64,000 bases of DNA from positions 2,046,001 through 2,110,000 of the forward strand of contig NZ_CP034550.1 in NCBI RefSeq assembly GCF_009498035.1, given 5' to 3'. Under the pieces are notes generated by a model. The model had not been told where the DNA came from. It searched no databases and saw only the letters and a list, made by a program, of their open reading frames with translations. A program made the translations under genes and the position numbers. The number at the start of each line of letters is the position of its first letter. The first letter of the stretch is position 1. This stretch comes from Saccharothrix syringae. Its GTDB lineage: Bacteria > Actinomycetota > Actinomycetes > Mycobacteriales > Pseudonocardiaceae. Below are positions 18,097 through 26,675 of the stretch, in pieces.

Positions 18097-20253
18097 TCAG
18101 CTGCCGTGGATGGCGGCGCGGATCGTGTCCAGGTCGGCCACGCTGACCGGGTTGTCGTGGCCCGGCATCCGTCGCTTGCCCGCTGAGGGAACTCCGGCGG
18201 CGCGCAGTGCCTCACCGAACGCCTTGACCTCCCAACCGATGCGCCCGGCCAGCTCCGATCGAGCTACCAGGCCGTGCTCGTCTTCGCTGATCACGTTGGC
18301 CAGCAGCGTCAGCACTTCCGGTGGTTCGCGTCCCGGCTCGGCACCTGTGAGTTCTGGTGTACCGGCGGTGGCGGTGGCGACCTCGGTGGTCAGGCGTGCG
18401 GCTGCCGTCGGATCGAGCACCGCCAGGTCGTGCTCTCCGGAGGCGTCCCCGGTCAGCGTCCCGGCCTGCTCGCGCAGCACTCGGCCGCGTTCGCAAGCGG
18501 CGCGGATCGCGGTGATGTGCAGCAGGTGCGTGCGCACCGTGACCGCCTCCCTGGCTGACAGCTCGGTCTCACCGTCGGCACCCAGCAGCAGGCCGACGCC
18601 CTTGTGGCTGGTCAGCAGCTTGGAGGCGTCCATGCCGGCCTTGTAGGTGCCAGCGCCGAGGATGGTCTCCGATGCCTGCCAGGTCATGGTCTTCAGCGCG
18701 AATCGCGTCCCGAGCTGGCCGCGCAGCCCGTCCGGGATGACCTGGGCGTCCGGCTTCTGGGTAGCCAGGACCAGCGAGTAGCCCGCGGCCGGACCGGTCT
18801 TGGCGATGTAGGTCAGGAGTTCGCAGATGCGTGCGCCCACCTTCTTGCCCTTGGGGTTGTCATCGTCCAGTGGCACGTCGAGGCCGAGGAAGTTCTGGAC
18901 CTCATCGATGCCGATCACGGTCAGCGGCATTCGGTGGGTTGGGTCGCGGGTGATCTCCGGGGTGACCTTGGACTCGGGGCACAGTTCGTCGTCCATCTCG
19001 GCGAGCCGGTCGAACCGGTCGGCCACGTCCGCCGCGCACTCCTCCAGCACGCTGATCAGCCGGCGGGCGTCGGCCTCCCGGGAGCCTCGGATGAAGCGGT
19101 GTGCCACCTGTTCGAACGGTCGGAAGTCCTTGCCGCCCTTGCCGTCGGCGATGATCAGCCGCACGTGAGGGTCCAACGCCGCGGCGGTGAGCGGGAGGCG
19201 GGCGACGAACGTCTTGCCTTGGCGAGGGATCGCACCGATCAGCAGGGAAGTCCACACCACCGGCAAGTTCACGGTCGCACCGCGGGCGGTGGTGCCGAAG
19301 GGTACTGGCTGCCACAGGTCCCAGCTCGGCGCCGACGCGAGCGGGCTGGGGATCGGGTCGGTGGCGTACGGGTCGGCGTCGCCCACCCACAGCGCCAGCC
19401 GTCCGGCGTGGCCGTCGTCGCCCCGGACGCGTTCCACGATCAGCCGCACCTCGTCCACCGCCAGCGCCGAGGCCAGGGCTTCCCGCCTGCCGATCACGTC
19501 GGACGCCTTGCGCGACGGTGGCAGGTCGAGTGTCAGCGCCCATCCGGCGCCGTCGTGGCGCGGGGCCTTGACCAGCATCAGCGACTCGTCGCGGCCGATC
19601 AGCTTGGCGTCGCGGAACGCGGTGACCAGGTGGTCGCCGTTCATCAGCCACGCCAGCGACCGGGAGCCCAAGCGGGTGCTGCGTCCACCCGCGCCCTCCC
19701 GGCTTCGACCGGCCGCCGCCAAGACCGCAGACATCGCGCCAGCAGTGACCAGCAGCGGCAAGGAGCCGACAGCCAGTTCGGCGACCAGGCCGGCAAGGCT
19801 GGCCGCGCTCATCCCCACCAGGGAGATCACGCCTCGACGGCGGCGCACGACGGCGATCTCCTGCCACTTGTCGGCCAGCCGGTCGGCGGCCTTGGACGCC
19901 TCGTAGAAGTCCGTCACCCGTACCCAAGCCCACCAGGCGCGGGCCGACACCGCCAGGCCGCGCCCGACCGCCGCCGAGTAGCGCATCGGCACCAGCAGCG
20001 CTTGGTTCACCAGTTCAACCCCGGCCTGGCGGGCGGACTCGGGGGTCTGCCACTGAGTGGGCAGGCGGGACACCGCCGACTCGGCCAGGCGGCGGACGCG
20101 AGAACGCTGGTACTCGGCTTCGGTGATCAGCTCGCCGTCCAAGGCAGGTGCGGTTGCTTCCACCGCACCTGCGTCCTCGGCGTTCCCCTCGACGGGGGCG
20201 TTCGGGAACGGAATCAACTCGCCGCCCCTGTCGCCCTGCATCGTCAGGCTCAT
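18097..20253 (-). CDS. FtsK/SpoIIIE-type conjugative DNA translocase (TraB-like)
   Basis: 718 residues. It has a hydrophobic region near 140-180 (probably two membrane helices), then a P-loop ATPase with Walker A 'GAIPRQGKTF' (~340) and Walker B 'VIGIDEVQNF' (~449), followed by 'LVLATQKPDAQVIP'. This layout matches the TraB/FtsK translocases that move double-stranded DNA between mycelia in actinomycete integrative conjugative elements. The C-terminus ends in a winged-helix-like region that could read a recognition sequence, as in TraB. The ATG overlaps the stop of the SpdB-like gene (ATGA) and has an AGGAG ribosome site. It is the last gene of a five-gene coupled transfer operon. Confidence 0.88.
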   Translation of the reverse strand: MSLTMQGDRGGELIPFPNAPVEGNAEDAGAVEATAPALDGELITEAEYQRSRVRRLAESAVSRLPTQWQTPESARQAGVELVNQALLVPMRYSAAVGRGLAVSARAWWAWVRVTDFYEASKAADRLADKWQEIAVVRRRRGVISLVGMSAASLAGLVAELAVGSLPLLVTAGAMSAVLAAAGRSREGAGGRSTRLGSRSLAWLMNGDHLVTAFRDAKLIGRDESLMLVKAPRHDGAGWALTLDLPPSRKASDVIGRREALASALAVDEVRLIVERVRGDDGHAGRLALWVGDADPYATDPIPSPLASAPSWDLWQPVPFGTTARGATVNLPVVWTSLLIGAIPRQGKTFVARLPLTAAALDPHVRLIIADGKGGKDFRPFEQVAHRFIRGSREADARRLISVLEECAADVADRFDRLAEMDDELCPESKVTPEITRDPTHRMPLTVIGIDEVQNFLGLDVPLDDDNPKGKKVGARICELLTYIAKTGPAAGYSLVLATQKPDAQVIPDGLRGQLGTRFALKTMTWQASETILGAGTYKAGMDASKLLTSHKGVGLLLGADGETELSAREAVTVRTHLLHITAIRAACERGRVLREQAGTLTGDASGEHDLAVLDPTAAARLTTEVATATAGTPELTGAEPGREPPEVLTLLANVISEDEHGLVARSELAGRIGWEVKAFGEALRAAGVPSAGKRRMPGHDNPVSVADLDTIRAAIHGS

Positions 20254-21236
20254 GCAGCACTCCTGCGGAGGGCATCACGGACCTCGCGGGCCGTGTCGGT
20301 TCCGCACCCCAGCGCCTCCCGCAGTCGCGTGGCGGATGGGTCGGCGGACAGGTGGCCGGCGGCGATCATCCAGCGGGCGCGGTCTACCAGTAGGGCCACT
20401 CGGTCGCCGGTGGTCCCGCGCTGTGCTGCTGCGGTGCCAGGCGTGTTTTGCCTGTACTCGGGGCTGGTGGGGGTAGGAGTAGGGCCTACCGGTAGGCCGT
20501 GGTCGAGGTCGGCGAACGCTGTCCAGATGATCGGCAGCACCGCCACGGCGCCGACCGCGACCAGTGGGCCGATGGCGTGGGCGAGGAGTTGCATCGGGTC
20601 GAACCGTGCCCACGGCACCGACACCCACGGCAGGTACGGCCACACGTTGAGGGTCAGCGTCACCGTCAACGCGCCGTACTCGACCACCGCCAGGTGCGGG
20701 TGGTGCAGCACCCGGCCGCGGGTCGCCAGGAACGCCCGCGCGCCGACGACCACCAGCAGCACCGTCGAGATCACGGGCTCCACCGCCCAGGCGCCCCACC
20801 ATGCGGCGGTGCGTTCGACCATGCCCAGGGTGAGCGTGTGGTGAACGCCGGTGGTGGACCACGCCAGTGCCCCGACCAGTGCCGTCAGCGCTGCGGCGGT
20901 GAGCACCAGGCGCACCCGTGATGCCTGCCAGGCCCGTGCGGCCGGGTCTTGGGCGAGGGCGTGGAGGCGGGCGGCTTCGGCGGCGCGTTTGCGGCTGCGC
21001 CGGACCCGGTCGGTGTCCACCAGCAGCGGCGCGGCGTCGGCCTGCAACTCCAGCAGGAGGTGGGCCTCGTCGACCTCGGCACGGAGGTCGCGGACCCGCT
21101 TGGTGGCCGGTGCGGCAGCGGGTGGAGCCGGGTCGGCTGCGGCCGGGGCGTGGGCGGCGACGTAGTTCTCCAGCTCGGCCACGGCGCGCTCCACGTCGTC
21201 GTCGTTCGGCTCGGGGAAGGGCGTGGAGGTGTTCAT
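20250..21236 (-). CDS. SpdB-like transfer membrane protein
   Basis: 328 residues. An acidic, Ala/Pro-rich N-terminus (~1-45) and a charged helical stretch precede about four membrane segments (~105-125, ~150-170, ~190-210 and ~230-250), including 'LNVWPYLPWV'. Such proteins sit next to TraB/FtsK in actinomycete plasmids and integrative elements and are linked to intramycelial spread. The family match is by layout and neighbours rather than by a defined catalytic motif. Start and stop both overlap neighbours by 4 bp. Confidence 0.6.
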   Translation of the reverse strand: MNTSTPFPEPNDDDVERAVAELENYVAAHAPAAADPAPPAAAPATKRVRDLRAEVDEAHLLLELQADAAPLLVDTDRVRRSRKRAAEAARLHALAQDPAARAWQASRVRLVLTAAALTALVGALAWSTTGVHHTLTLGMVERTAAWWGAWAVEPVISTVLLVVVGARAFLATRGRVLHHPHLAVVEYGALTVTLTLNVWPYLPWVSVPWARFDPMQLLAHAIGPLVAVGAVAVLPIIWTAFADLDHGLPVGPTPTPTSPEYRQNTPGTAAAQRGTTGDRVALLVDRARWMIAAGHLSADPSATRLREALGCGTDTAREVRDALRRSAA

Positions 21237-21439
21237 CGCTGCACTCCGCAGTCGTCGCCGGGGCAGTCCACGATGTGCCAGGTGCGGCGCGCGGTGGCGC
21301 TGCGGCCAGACAGCAGGTTGGTGGCGTCGCGCAGCCGCTCTGCGGTGGTCCGGTCCTCCAGGCAGTGCGGCGAGGAGCGCCAGCCGTTGGGGTGCGCGAT
21401 GCTCGGCGGCTCCTTGTAGAAGAGGTGCACCCGGCTCAT
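21233..21439 (-). CDS. Small transfer-operon protein, unknown function
   Basis: 68 residues, starting with 'MSRVHLFYKEPP'. It has two Cys pairs' worth of potential metal ligands ('HCLED' and 'DCPGDDC'). Start and stop both overlap neighbours in ATGA. That coupling and the sensible codon use support it as a real gene of the integrative element. I do not recognise the family. Confidence 0.65.
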   Translation of the reverse strand: MSRVHLFYKEPPSIAHPNGWRSSPHCLEDRTTAERLRDATNLLSGRSATARRTWHIVDCPGDDCGVQR

Positions 21440-22065
21440 CGGGCACCCCCGTTTCGCTGCGGCGCGCAGCGCGGGCACGGCACCGACCGCGTGCGGTCCT
21501 CGTCCAGCCACAGGACGCGGGCGCTGACCGGGTCGGAGTCGCGGGCGTCGCACTGCCCGCACACCGGTGGCACCGCCGAGCGCCCGGTAGGGGGCGCGCT
21601 CGGCGCGGGACGGTTATCTGGACGGTTGAAGGACGGTTTGGGCGTCGTGGTGACGCCCCCGCTGGTCGCTGCTGACGCCCCCAGGCGCTTCTGCTGACGC
21701 CCCCTGCTGGTCAGGGGGGCGTCATCCTGACGCCTCTCGTCAGGGGCTGTGGACAACCTGGTGGACAGCGCGAGGTTGTAGACCTGGGGCCGCGAGTTGG
21801 CTTCCGGGATCTTGGCGTCGCGCACGTGCGTGTTGCCCGGCTTGATCAGGCCCAACTCCTCCAGCGACCGCAGCGAACGCTGGATGGTCCGTCGGGACAG
21901 GCGGGTGTAGCGCATCATCCGCTCGACCGACGGGAACGCGTCGCGGCCGTCGGGACCGGCGTGGTTGGCGAGCGCGATCAGCGTGATCGCCAGCGTCGAG
22001 GCATCCTTGCGGTCGGTGGGGATGGGGGCGTGGTTGAGCGCCCAGCTGATGGCTTCGACGCTCAC
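21436..22065 (-). CDS. Winged-HTH protein of the integrative element
   Basis: 209 residues. Residues ~40-85 form a helix-turn-helix ('FPSVERMMRYTRLSRRTIQRSL' split around the turn) followed by 'LEELGLI', like the HTH of MarR/replication-initiator-type proteins in actinomycete elements. The middle is disordered and Pro/Thr/Arg-rich. The C-terminus has two Cys pairs, 'CGQC' and 'CPRC', that could bind zinc. It may be a replication accessory protein or the regulator of the transfer operon. GTG start in the upstream stop (GTGA). Confidence 0.7.
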   Translation of the reverse strand: MSVEAISWALNHAPIPTDRKDASTLAITLIALANHAGPDGRDAFPSVERMMRYTRLSRRTIQRSLRSLEELGLIKPGNTHVRDAKIPEANSRPQVYNLALSTRLSTAPDERRQDDAPLTSRGRQQKRLGASAATSGGVTTTPKPSFNRPDNRPAPSAPPTGRSAVPPVCGQCDARDSDPVSARVLWLDEDRTRSVPCPRCAPQRNGGAR

Positions 22066-22367
22066 CAGGCACCGTCCACGGCGCGGGCGCGGTAGAGGAG
22101 GCTGGCGACGGTGCCGACCACCGAGGTGTCATGGGTAGCCAGCCACTCGATGACCCGCCGGTCGTGCTCACCCAGTTCGACACCGTCCAGCGGCTCCAGG
22201 AGAGCGATGACGCGGTCGGCGTGGCGACGAGTGCGCCGCCGGTCAGTGGTCTCGCCCGGCTGCTGGCTGTCGACGGGCCCGCTGTCCTCCATGTCGAAGG
22301 GCGGGCGAAGGCGCCGCGGTGGTCGTTGGAGCGGCGTAGTTGAGGTGGGGGAGGGGGTGGTGTTCAT
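22062..22367 (-). CDS. Hypothetical protein, first gene of the transfer operon
   Basis: 101 residues. A Pro/Arg-rich N-terminus is followed by a helical C-terminal half ('RVIALLEPLDGVELGEHDRRVIEWLA'-like region, residues 52-77). There is no recognisable domain. It is the most upstream gene of the coupled series and lies about 150 bp from the attachment site, where excisionase-type or regulatory proteins are often found. The function is unknown. Confidence 0.6.
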   Translation of the reverse strand: MNTTPSPTSTTPLQRPPRRLRPPFDMEDSGPVDSQQPGETTDRRRTRRHADRVIALLEPLDGVELGEHDRRVIEWLATHDTSVVGTVASLLYRARAVDGAW

Positions 22368-22520
22368 CGTGAACAGGACCTCTGGTGCTCGGGTCCCGTC
22401 TCACAGGCATCTCACGGACCTGTTGGACGGGGCCGGACTGGAGGCCCTGACCTGGACTGCCGTCGGACTCGACCAGCCACAACGGACCCGACAGGACCAC
22501 TGTGGACACCCCTTGTCCCG

Positions 22521-22562
22521 CTGGGGGTCAAGGGGTCGCAGGTTCAAATCCTGTCGTCCCGA
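22521..22562 (+). other. Attachment site: 3' fragment of tRNA-Pro(GGG)
   Basis: The sequence runs from the anticodon loop (C-T-GGG-GG, anticodon GGG) through the variable loop, T-arm (GCAGG-TTCAAAT-CCTGT) and the acceptor 3' strand CGTCCCG plus discriminator A. There is no D-arm or 5' acceptor strand, so it is not a functional gene. Such 3' fragments mark attR of elements that integrate in tRNA genes. A tRNA-type terminator follows, so the native chromosome lies to the right and the element to the left. Confidence 0.82.
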
Positions 22563-22572
22563 CGGTCTGAAG

Positions 22573-22616
22573 AAGCCCGCTGGCTTGGAAAGTTTGCCCA
22601 GGTCAGCGGGCTTTTT
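22573..22616 (+). terminator. Rho-independent terminator of the original tRNA-Pro locus
   Basis: AAGCCCGCTG (22573-22582) pairs with CAGCGGGCTT (22604-22613), followed by a run of T. It lies 11 bases after the tRNA fragment, as expected for the native downstream flank. Confidence 0.85.
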
Positions 22617-22854
22617 CGTGTGTTCGCGATGATCTTTGGTTGGTCACGGGACGGTAACTTTCCGATCTTGGTGAACGGTGTATAGGAGCGAAATCGGGAG
22701 CGGGCGGCTCCCGATCTTTGACCAACGCCAAGTGGGGTCGCCTCGAACGGGTGAATCCGCCCAACCGACGCCAAACATCACCCGGTGGGGTGAACCATCC
22801 TCAAGGTCCGTCAACCGCCCCTGCCTGTCCTGAGCGGCGTCGTAGGCTCGCCGG

Positions 22855-23799
22855 ATGACCGGAACCGACGCGACCGGGCGCAGGCTGAAGGTGACGGCCG
22901 AGGTCCTGATCGAGGTCACCGATCCCGCGGCGTTGGAACCGGCCGCGCTGCGTCGCATCGACCAGGCCGACTACTGCCTGGACGACACCGGGCAGACCCT
23001 CGAACAGGTGCGCGCCGACGAGCGGGAAGTGGTGCGCGGTGATGTCGAGGCCGCCCTGCTGGAGGTGGTCGACCCCTTCCTGATGGTCGAGGTCGACGGG
23101 GTGGAGGTCTCCGGCTCCGAGTGCCAGGTCGCCGAGGTGGACGAGCACGATCGTCCGATCCCGTCGTGGCCGGACTTCGCCTCCCTGTTCGCCGTGTGCG
23201 GATGCGGTACCGCGGACTGCGGGGACTGCGCGTCCGATTACGTCACACCGCGCACGGCGGCGGTGCTGTGGGGCATGGCCGGACTGCTGGCCGACCACGC
23301 CTACGACGACGTGACCACCCACGGCGACGACCCGGTGGACCCCGACGACGGCACCTGGTCGGTGTTCGACGAGTTCCCGCGGATCACCTGGCGCCAGGAC
23401 GCGATCTGGCGACGGCGGGCGGCCCGCGCCTTCGACGACCTGGCCGCCGATCTGGCGACGGGCCGGTGGCCGCGACCGACGTGTCCGGCGGAGGAGATGG
23501 CGCTGCACCTGATGCTGCGCTACGGCGAGGAACTGACCGACGACGGCGTCTCGGGCCTGGAGACCCACTTCGCCGGCCTGGTCGGCAACTGGGCCGGCGT
23601 CCTGGACATCACCGCCGCCTGGACCGGCGCCCGCTGGGGCGAACTCGCCGGACTCCAACGCATCAACACCCACCTCGACGACGGCTGCCTCGTCGTCGCC
23701 CCCGACATCGGCGCCCTCCATGAAGTCGACGGACAGCTCGAACTCGGCCCACCCAAACCCCCGAGTCCGCCCGCACCATCACCCTGCCCCCGTTCCTGA
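22855..23799 (+). CDS. Hypothetical protein fused in frame to an integrase remnant
   Basis: 314 codons. Residues 1 to ~235 are an acidic hypothetical protein with a Cys motif '[11 protein letters not shown]' and no family I recognise. From about residue 245 ('[17 protein letters not shown]') the sequence is the catalytic domain of a tyrosine integrase, including its first Arg. It then leaves frame near 23757 and ends in a Pro-rich tail. The first part looks like a chromosomal gene whose 3' end was replaced when an integrase gene fragment landed in frame. Whether the chimera is made is unknown. Confidence 0.6.
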   Translation: MTGTDATGRRLKVTAEVLIEVTDPAALEPAALRRIDQADYCLDDTGQTLEQVRADEREVVRGDVEAALLEVVDPFLMVEVDGVEVSGSECQVAEVDEHDRPIPSWPDFASLFAVCGCGTADCGDCASDYVTPRTAAVLWGMAGLLADHAYDDVTTHGDDPVDPDDGTWSVFDEFPRITWRQDAIWRRRAARAFDDLAADLATGRWPRPTCPAEEMALHLMLRYGEELTDDGVSGLETHFAGLVGNWAGVLDITAAWTGARWGELAGLQRINTHLDDGCLVVAPDIGALHEVDGQLELGPPKPPSPPAPSPCPRS

Positions 23800-24230
23800 T
23801 CGACCTACTGCGCCACCACCTCGACACCCACGACCACCCCCACGTCTTCGCCACCGCTGACCACCAGCTGCTGCGCCGCTCCAACTACTCCCGCCGCGCC
23901 ATGCGCCCCGCGGCCGACGGCAACCGCCACCGCTACAACCCCGCCATCCGCCTCAACCCGGTCAAACCCGGCCTGACCTTCCACGGCTTCCGCCACAGCC
24001 ACAAAACCTGGCTCATCGCCGACGGCATCCCCGAAGTCGCCCAAGCCCGCCGCCTCGGCCACAAACTCCCCGACAAGATCCAGGAGATCTACTCCCACGT
24101 CGCCCCCGAAGTCGAACACCGCCTCCTCCACGCCCTGCGGAAGCGGTGGACCGACGCCCTGACCGGGCTCCAACTCACCACCAGCCACACCGCAACCCCA
24201 TGGCCATCCCCGGCGCTGCCTGCGGCCTGA
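23590..24230 (+). pseudogene. Tyrosine integrase, truncated and frameshifted
   Basis: The two frames together give the catalytic domain of an actinomycete phage/ICE-type integrase: '[11 protein letters not shown]' (Arg box), 'LTFHGFRHSHKTWLI' (HxxR box), 'RRLGHKL' and 'IYSHV' with the nucleophilic Tyr. One base appears to be missing near 23757-23763: restoring it would change 'KPPSP' to 'KTPESAR'. The core-binding N-terminal half is absent and is replaced by the upstream hypothetical gene. Not expected to be active. Confidence 0.8.
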
Positions 24231-24541
24231 ACATGCAGTCGACAGCGACACGGACCCACGCCCTTCCGTGTACTTCTCGGAAGGCGCCGACGGTGTAGCG
24301 GGCAACGCACACCGGACACCGACACAGAACCTGCATGACGAGCAAGTTCACCAACAGGGGAGGGGCGCTCACCCGGCGTCGGACGATCGTAGAGGCAAGA
24401 CACGTCGCCGCCCGCCCTGCGATCAGTGCAGCCGACGGCATATGGGACCGTGGATGCATGGGAGCCGAGCAGCGGACGATCAACAAAAACGAAGTGAATG
24501 AGAAACGCTGTTTTGGTTCGTAAAGCCGCTGGTCGCGAAGC
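24231..24541. other. Non-coding stretch
   Basis: No gene, RNA or repeat recognised between the integrase relic and the CRISPR relic. Confidence 0.4.
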
Positions 24542-24631
24542 CTCGACCCCGCGCACGCGGGGGTGTTCCGTCCAACTTCTCTTGCTCGATGTCCTTGTCG
24601 CTCTCGATCCCGCGCACGCGGGGGTGTTCCT
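24542..24631. CRISPR. Two-repeat type I-E CRISPR relic
   Basis: Two 29-bp repeats (24542-24570 and 24603-24631) share the core CCCGCGCACGCGGGGGTGTTCC and differ at the sixth/seventh and last bases. They flank one 32-bp spacer (24571-24602). The repeat length, the GCGCACGCGGGGGTGTTCC form and the 61-bp period are those of actinomycete type I-E arrays. No cas gene is in the window. The second repeat abuts the broken 3' end of an IS110 transposase. Confidence 0.8.
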
Positions 24632-25600
24632 GAGGCTGCGGATGGCTTCGCAGGATGAGTTGCCGTCGGCGAGTTTGCGCCGGTAGTAGGCGCGACACCT
24701 GGATGTCGTGGCGGAGTTGCACATTGGCCATGATGTGCAGGACGCGGTTGATGCGGGGTGGTTGCCAGCCTGGGAGAGGCGATGTCGGCGTTGGTCACCG
24801 CTGGAGGCGTCGATAGGCGCGGTGCCGTTCCAGCTAGCGAATCGTCCGCGGTCGGGGAGGCGGCTGATGTCGCCGACGTCGCCGAGGATCCTGGCGGCTG
24901 GACGAACCGATGTCGTAGAGTTTGCACAGGTCGCTGCCAGCCGTGTCGAGTAGTTCGGCGGGTGCTTGTTGGCGGAGGTCGTCTTCCGGTCGATCGTGGC
25001 CAGTTCCGAGATCAATTCGGCGGCGAGCTGTCGTAGGGTCTTGTCAACTACGTCCCGCGGGCGGGACGCCGGTGAGCAGAGCGCGTGCCTGGGGCGCGGA
25101 CAGGAACTTCTCGGCGTCGGGAATCAGCTCGGTCAGCAGCTTGCGCAGGCGGTTCACCGTGTCGGTGCGAGTTCGTCGCGCCGGTCGACCAGCAGCTGCA
25201 GGGCCCCGGTGTGGTCGTCGGCGACGACACGGTTCAGGCCGCGCCGGTGCGCAGTGCGACCAGGGCGATCGAGCGGGCGTCGGTGGTGTCGGTCTTGCGT
25301 GCCTGTCGCGTGCCGAACACCCGTGCCCGCGCTGCGAGCTTCGCGGGCACGTCTACGACCGGTTCACCGTCGGCGACGAGGCGCTGCGCCAGGGGCTTGC
25401 CAACACCGTTGCAACCCTCGACCGTCCAAACCATGGCCGGCCGGTTGCGTCCTTCTTCAAGCATCCGTCGGTAGCTACCGTTGTCGGTGCCGAACTGTCC
25501 TTGTCCGATGGTTCGTTACGGGTCGTCGATGATCTCGGTCGTGCCCGGGTGCTTGTGCGGGTCGACACCGATGACCACGGGACTCACATCGGCTCCTCGC
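24632..25600 (-). pseudogene. IS110-family transposase remnant
   Basis: Read on the minus strand, pieces in several frames reconstruct a DEDD transposase of IS110: 'VVIGVDPHKHPGTTE' at the N-terminus (~25570), 'VWTVEGCNGVGKPLAQRL' and 'RQARKTDTTDARSIALVALR' (~25420-25260), and the C-terminal 'GDISRLPDRGRFASWNGTAPI' with 'YYRRKLADG' (~24850-24680). At least two frameshifts and internal losses separate them. The last ~30 residues are missing because the gene runs straight into the CRISPR repeat at 24631. Confidence 0.8.
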
Positions 25601-25639
25601 CTGTTCAGGGCACCTGACAGACGGGAGGGCAACGCTACT

Positions 25640-26240
25640 TCGAACTGGACGGACCCCTCTTGAGTCACAACCCCGCCTCGATGCCCGGCGCGACACACGT
25701 CATAGATGAGCCACACCGCCGCATACGCAGGTGGACAGCCGATGAGAGAGCGTCCCGCCCAACATCTCGATCGAGCCTGGTTTGGCATCGGCCGTGGCAC
25801 CAGTCAACAGGACCAGATGAGCGGACGGTCGGTGATGTCGAACCCTGCCTCCGCTCGGCGCGGAGCTCAACACGCCTACTTGACCATGCGAAAACTGGTG
25901 TACGCCGACGACCTACCGGCGCGGCTGCTGTGACCGGCGACCAACCGTGAGGTAGCAGAGATTCCACACTCGGTGGACTCTTCCGCTGTCGGAGCCTCAG
26001 CAACACCACGGGCGAGCACCTCCGCCGGTGGATCGGCCACGAGTTCGAGGCCGGCCCGGGTCGCCCGCGTGCACCTGGCAGGTCACCGTCCACAGGAGAC
26101 GATCGCCGTCCATAGCAGCCTCGGCGACAGCGTCGTAGCGCCTGCGGCCCAACGTACGGCCCGCGGGGCGGACGACGACCACAGCATCCGGACGGTGTTC
26201 TCGTCGTCGCCCAGGACTCTTGACGAGCGGCATACGCGGC
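25640..26240. other. Decayed accessory sequence
   Basis: No intact gene. A short minus-strand stretch (about 25900-26090, 'LVADPPAEVLARG' style) looks once-coding and may belong to the DUF3152-like fragment next to it. Confidence 0.3.
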
Positions 26241-26376
26241 GTCGCCGGTGGCCGAGCCCGAGGAAGTGCCCCACCTCTTGGTTCACCCCGTAGATCCGGT
26301 AGCCGCGCAGGTCGTCGCCGCAGGCAACCGGGGTGCGGGAGGTGCGGCGGACTGGTTCCGGCAGAAGCATGATCAA
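26240..26376 (-). pseudogene. Fragment of a DUF3152-like protein
   Basis: About 45 residues, with 'YRIYGVNQEVGHFLGLGH'-like sequence split over the strand. It resembles the metallopeptidase-like motif of actinobacterial DUF3152 proteins (normally N-H-E-V-G-H), with the first His changed to Gln. Frame breaks on both sides. Confidence 0.35.
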
Positions 26377-26466
26377 TCGCCGAAAAGTTTCGGAGCATTA
26401 TTTCTGTGCACTACGCCCAATGTTGCCAGTCTCCGTGCATGATCGACTCACGAAAAACTTTCGGAG
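26367..26466. promoter_or_regulatory. Pair of direct repeats with palindromic CGAAA-TTTCG cores
   Basis: Two copies of a ~29-bp unit (26367-26395 and 26437-26466) both begin GCATGATC and end TTTCGGAG. Each contains an inverted repeat (CCGAAA-AG-TTTCGG at 26380-26393 and CGAAA-AAC-TTTCG at 26451-26463). The layout is that of tandem repressor operators. They lie about 210 bp before the first gene of the biosynthetic cluster. Confidence 0.5.
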
Positions 26467-26675
26467 ATCCGGATTGTTTTCGGCGGTGATGCATGTCACA
26501 CGAACTGATCTTTCTGCTCATCGGTGACGCCGCTACGGTGGTGACTGACGGTGTTTGCATGGTGTGTCACCGTCATCTATCGGGGGACAATAGATCGGTC
26601 CGTTGAGGGCTGGTCATATCTGTGCGCACGGCTGTGCCGTCTGCGCGTAAGCAAGTTGCTTCGGGGGGTAGTTCA

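Noticed and set aside
22521..22562. A functional tRNA-Pro gene
   Set aside because: The 5' acceptor strand, D-arm and anticodon 5' stem are absent; the upstream bases do not pair.
24480..24731. Protein-coding frame through the CRISPR repeats
   Set aside because: It is IS110 C-terminal sequence running by chance into the repeats; the 29/32/29 spacing explains the region better.
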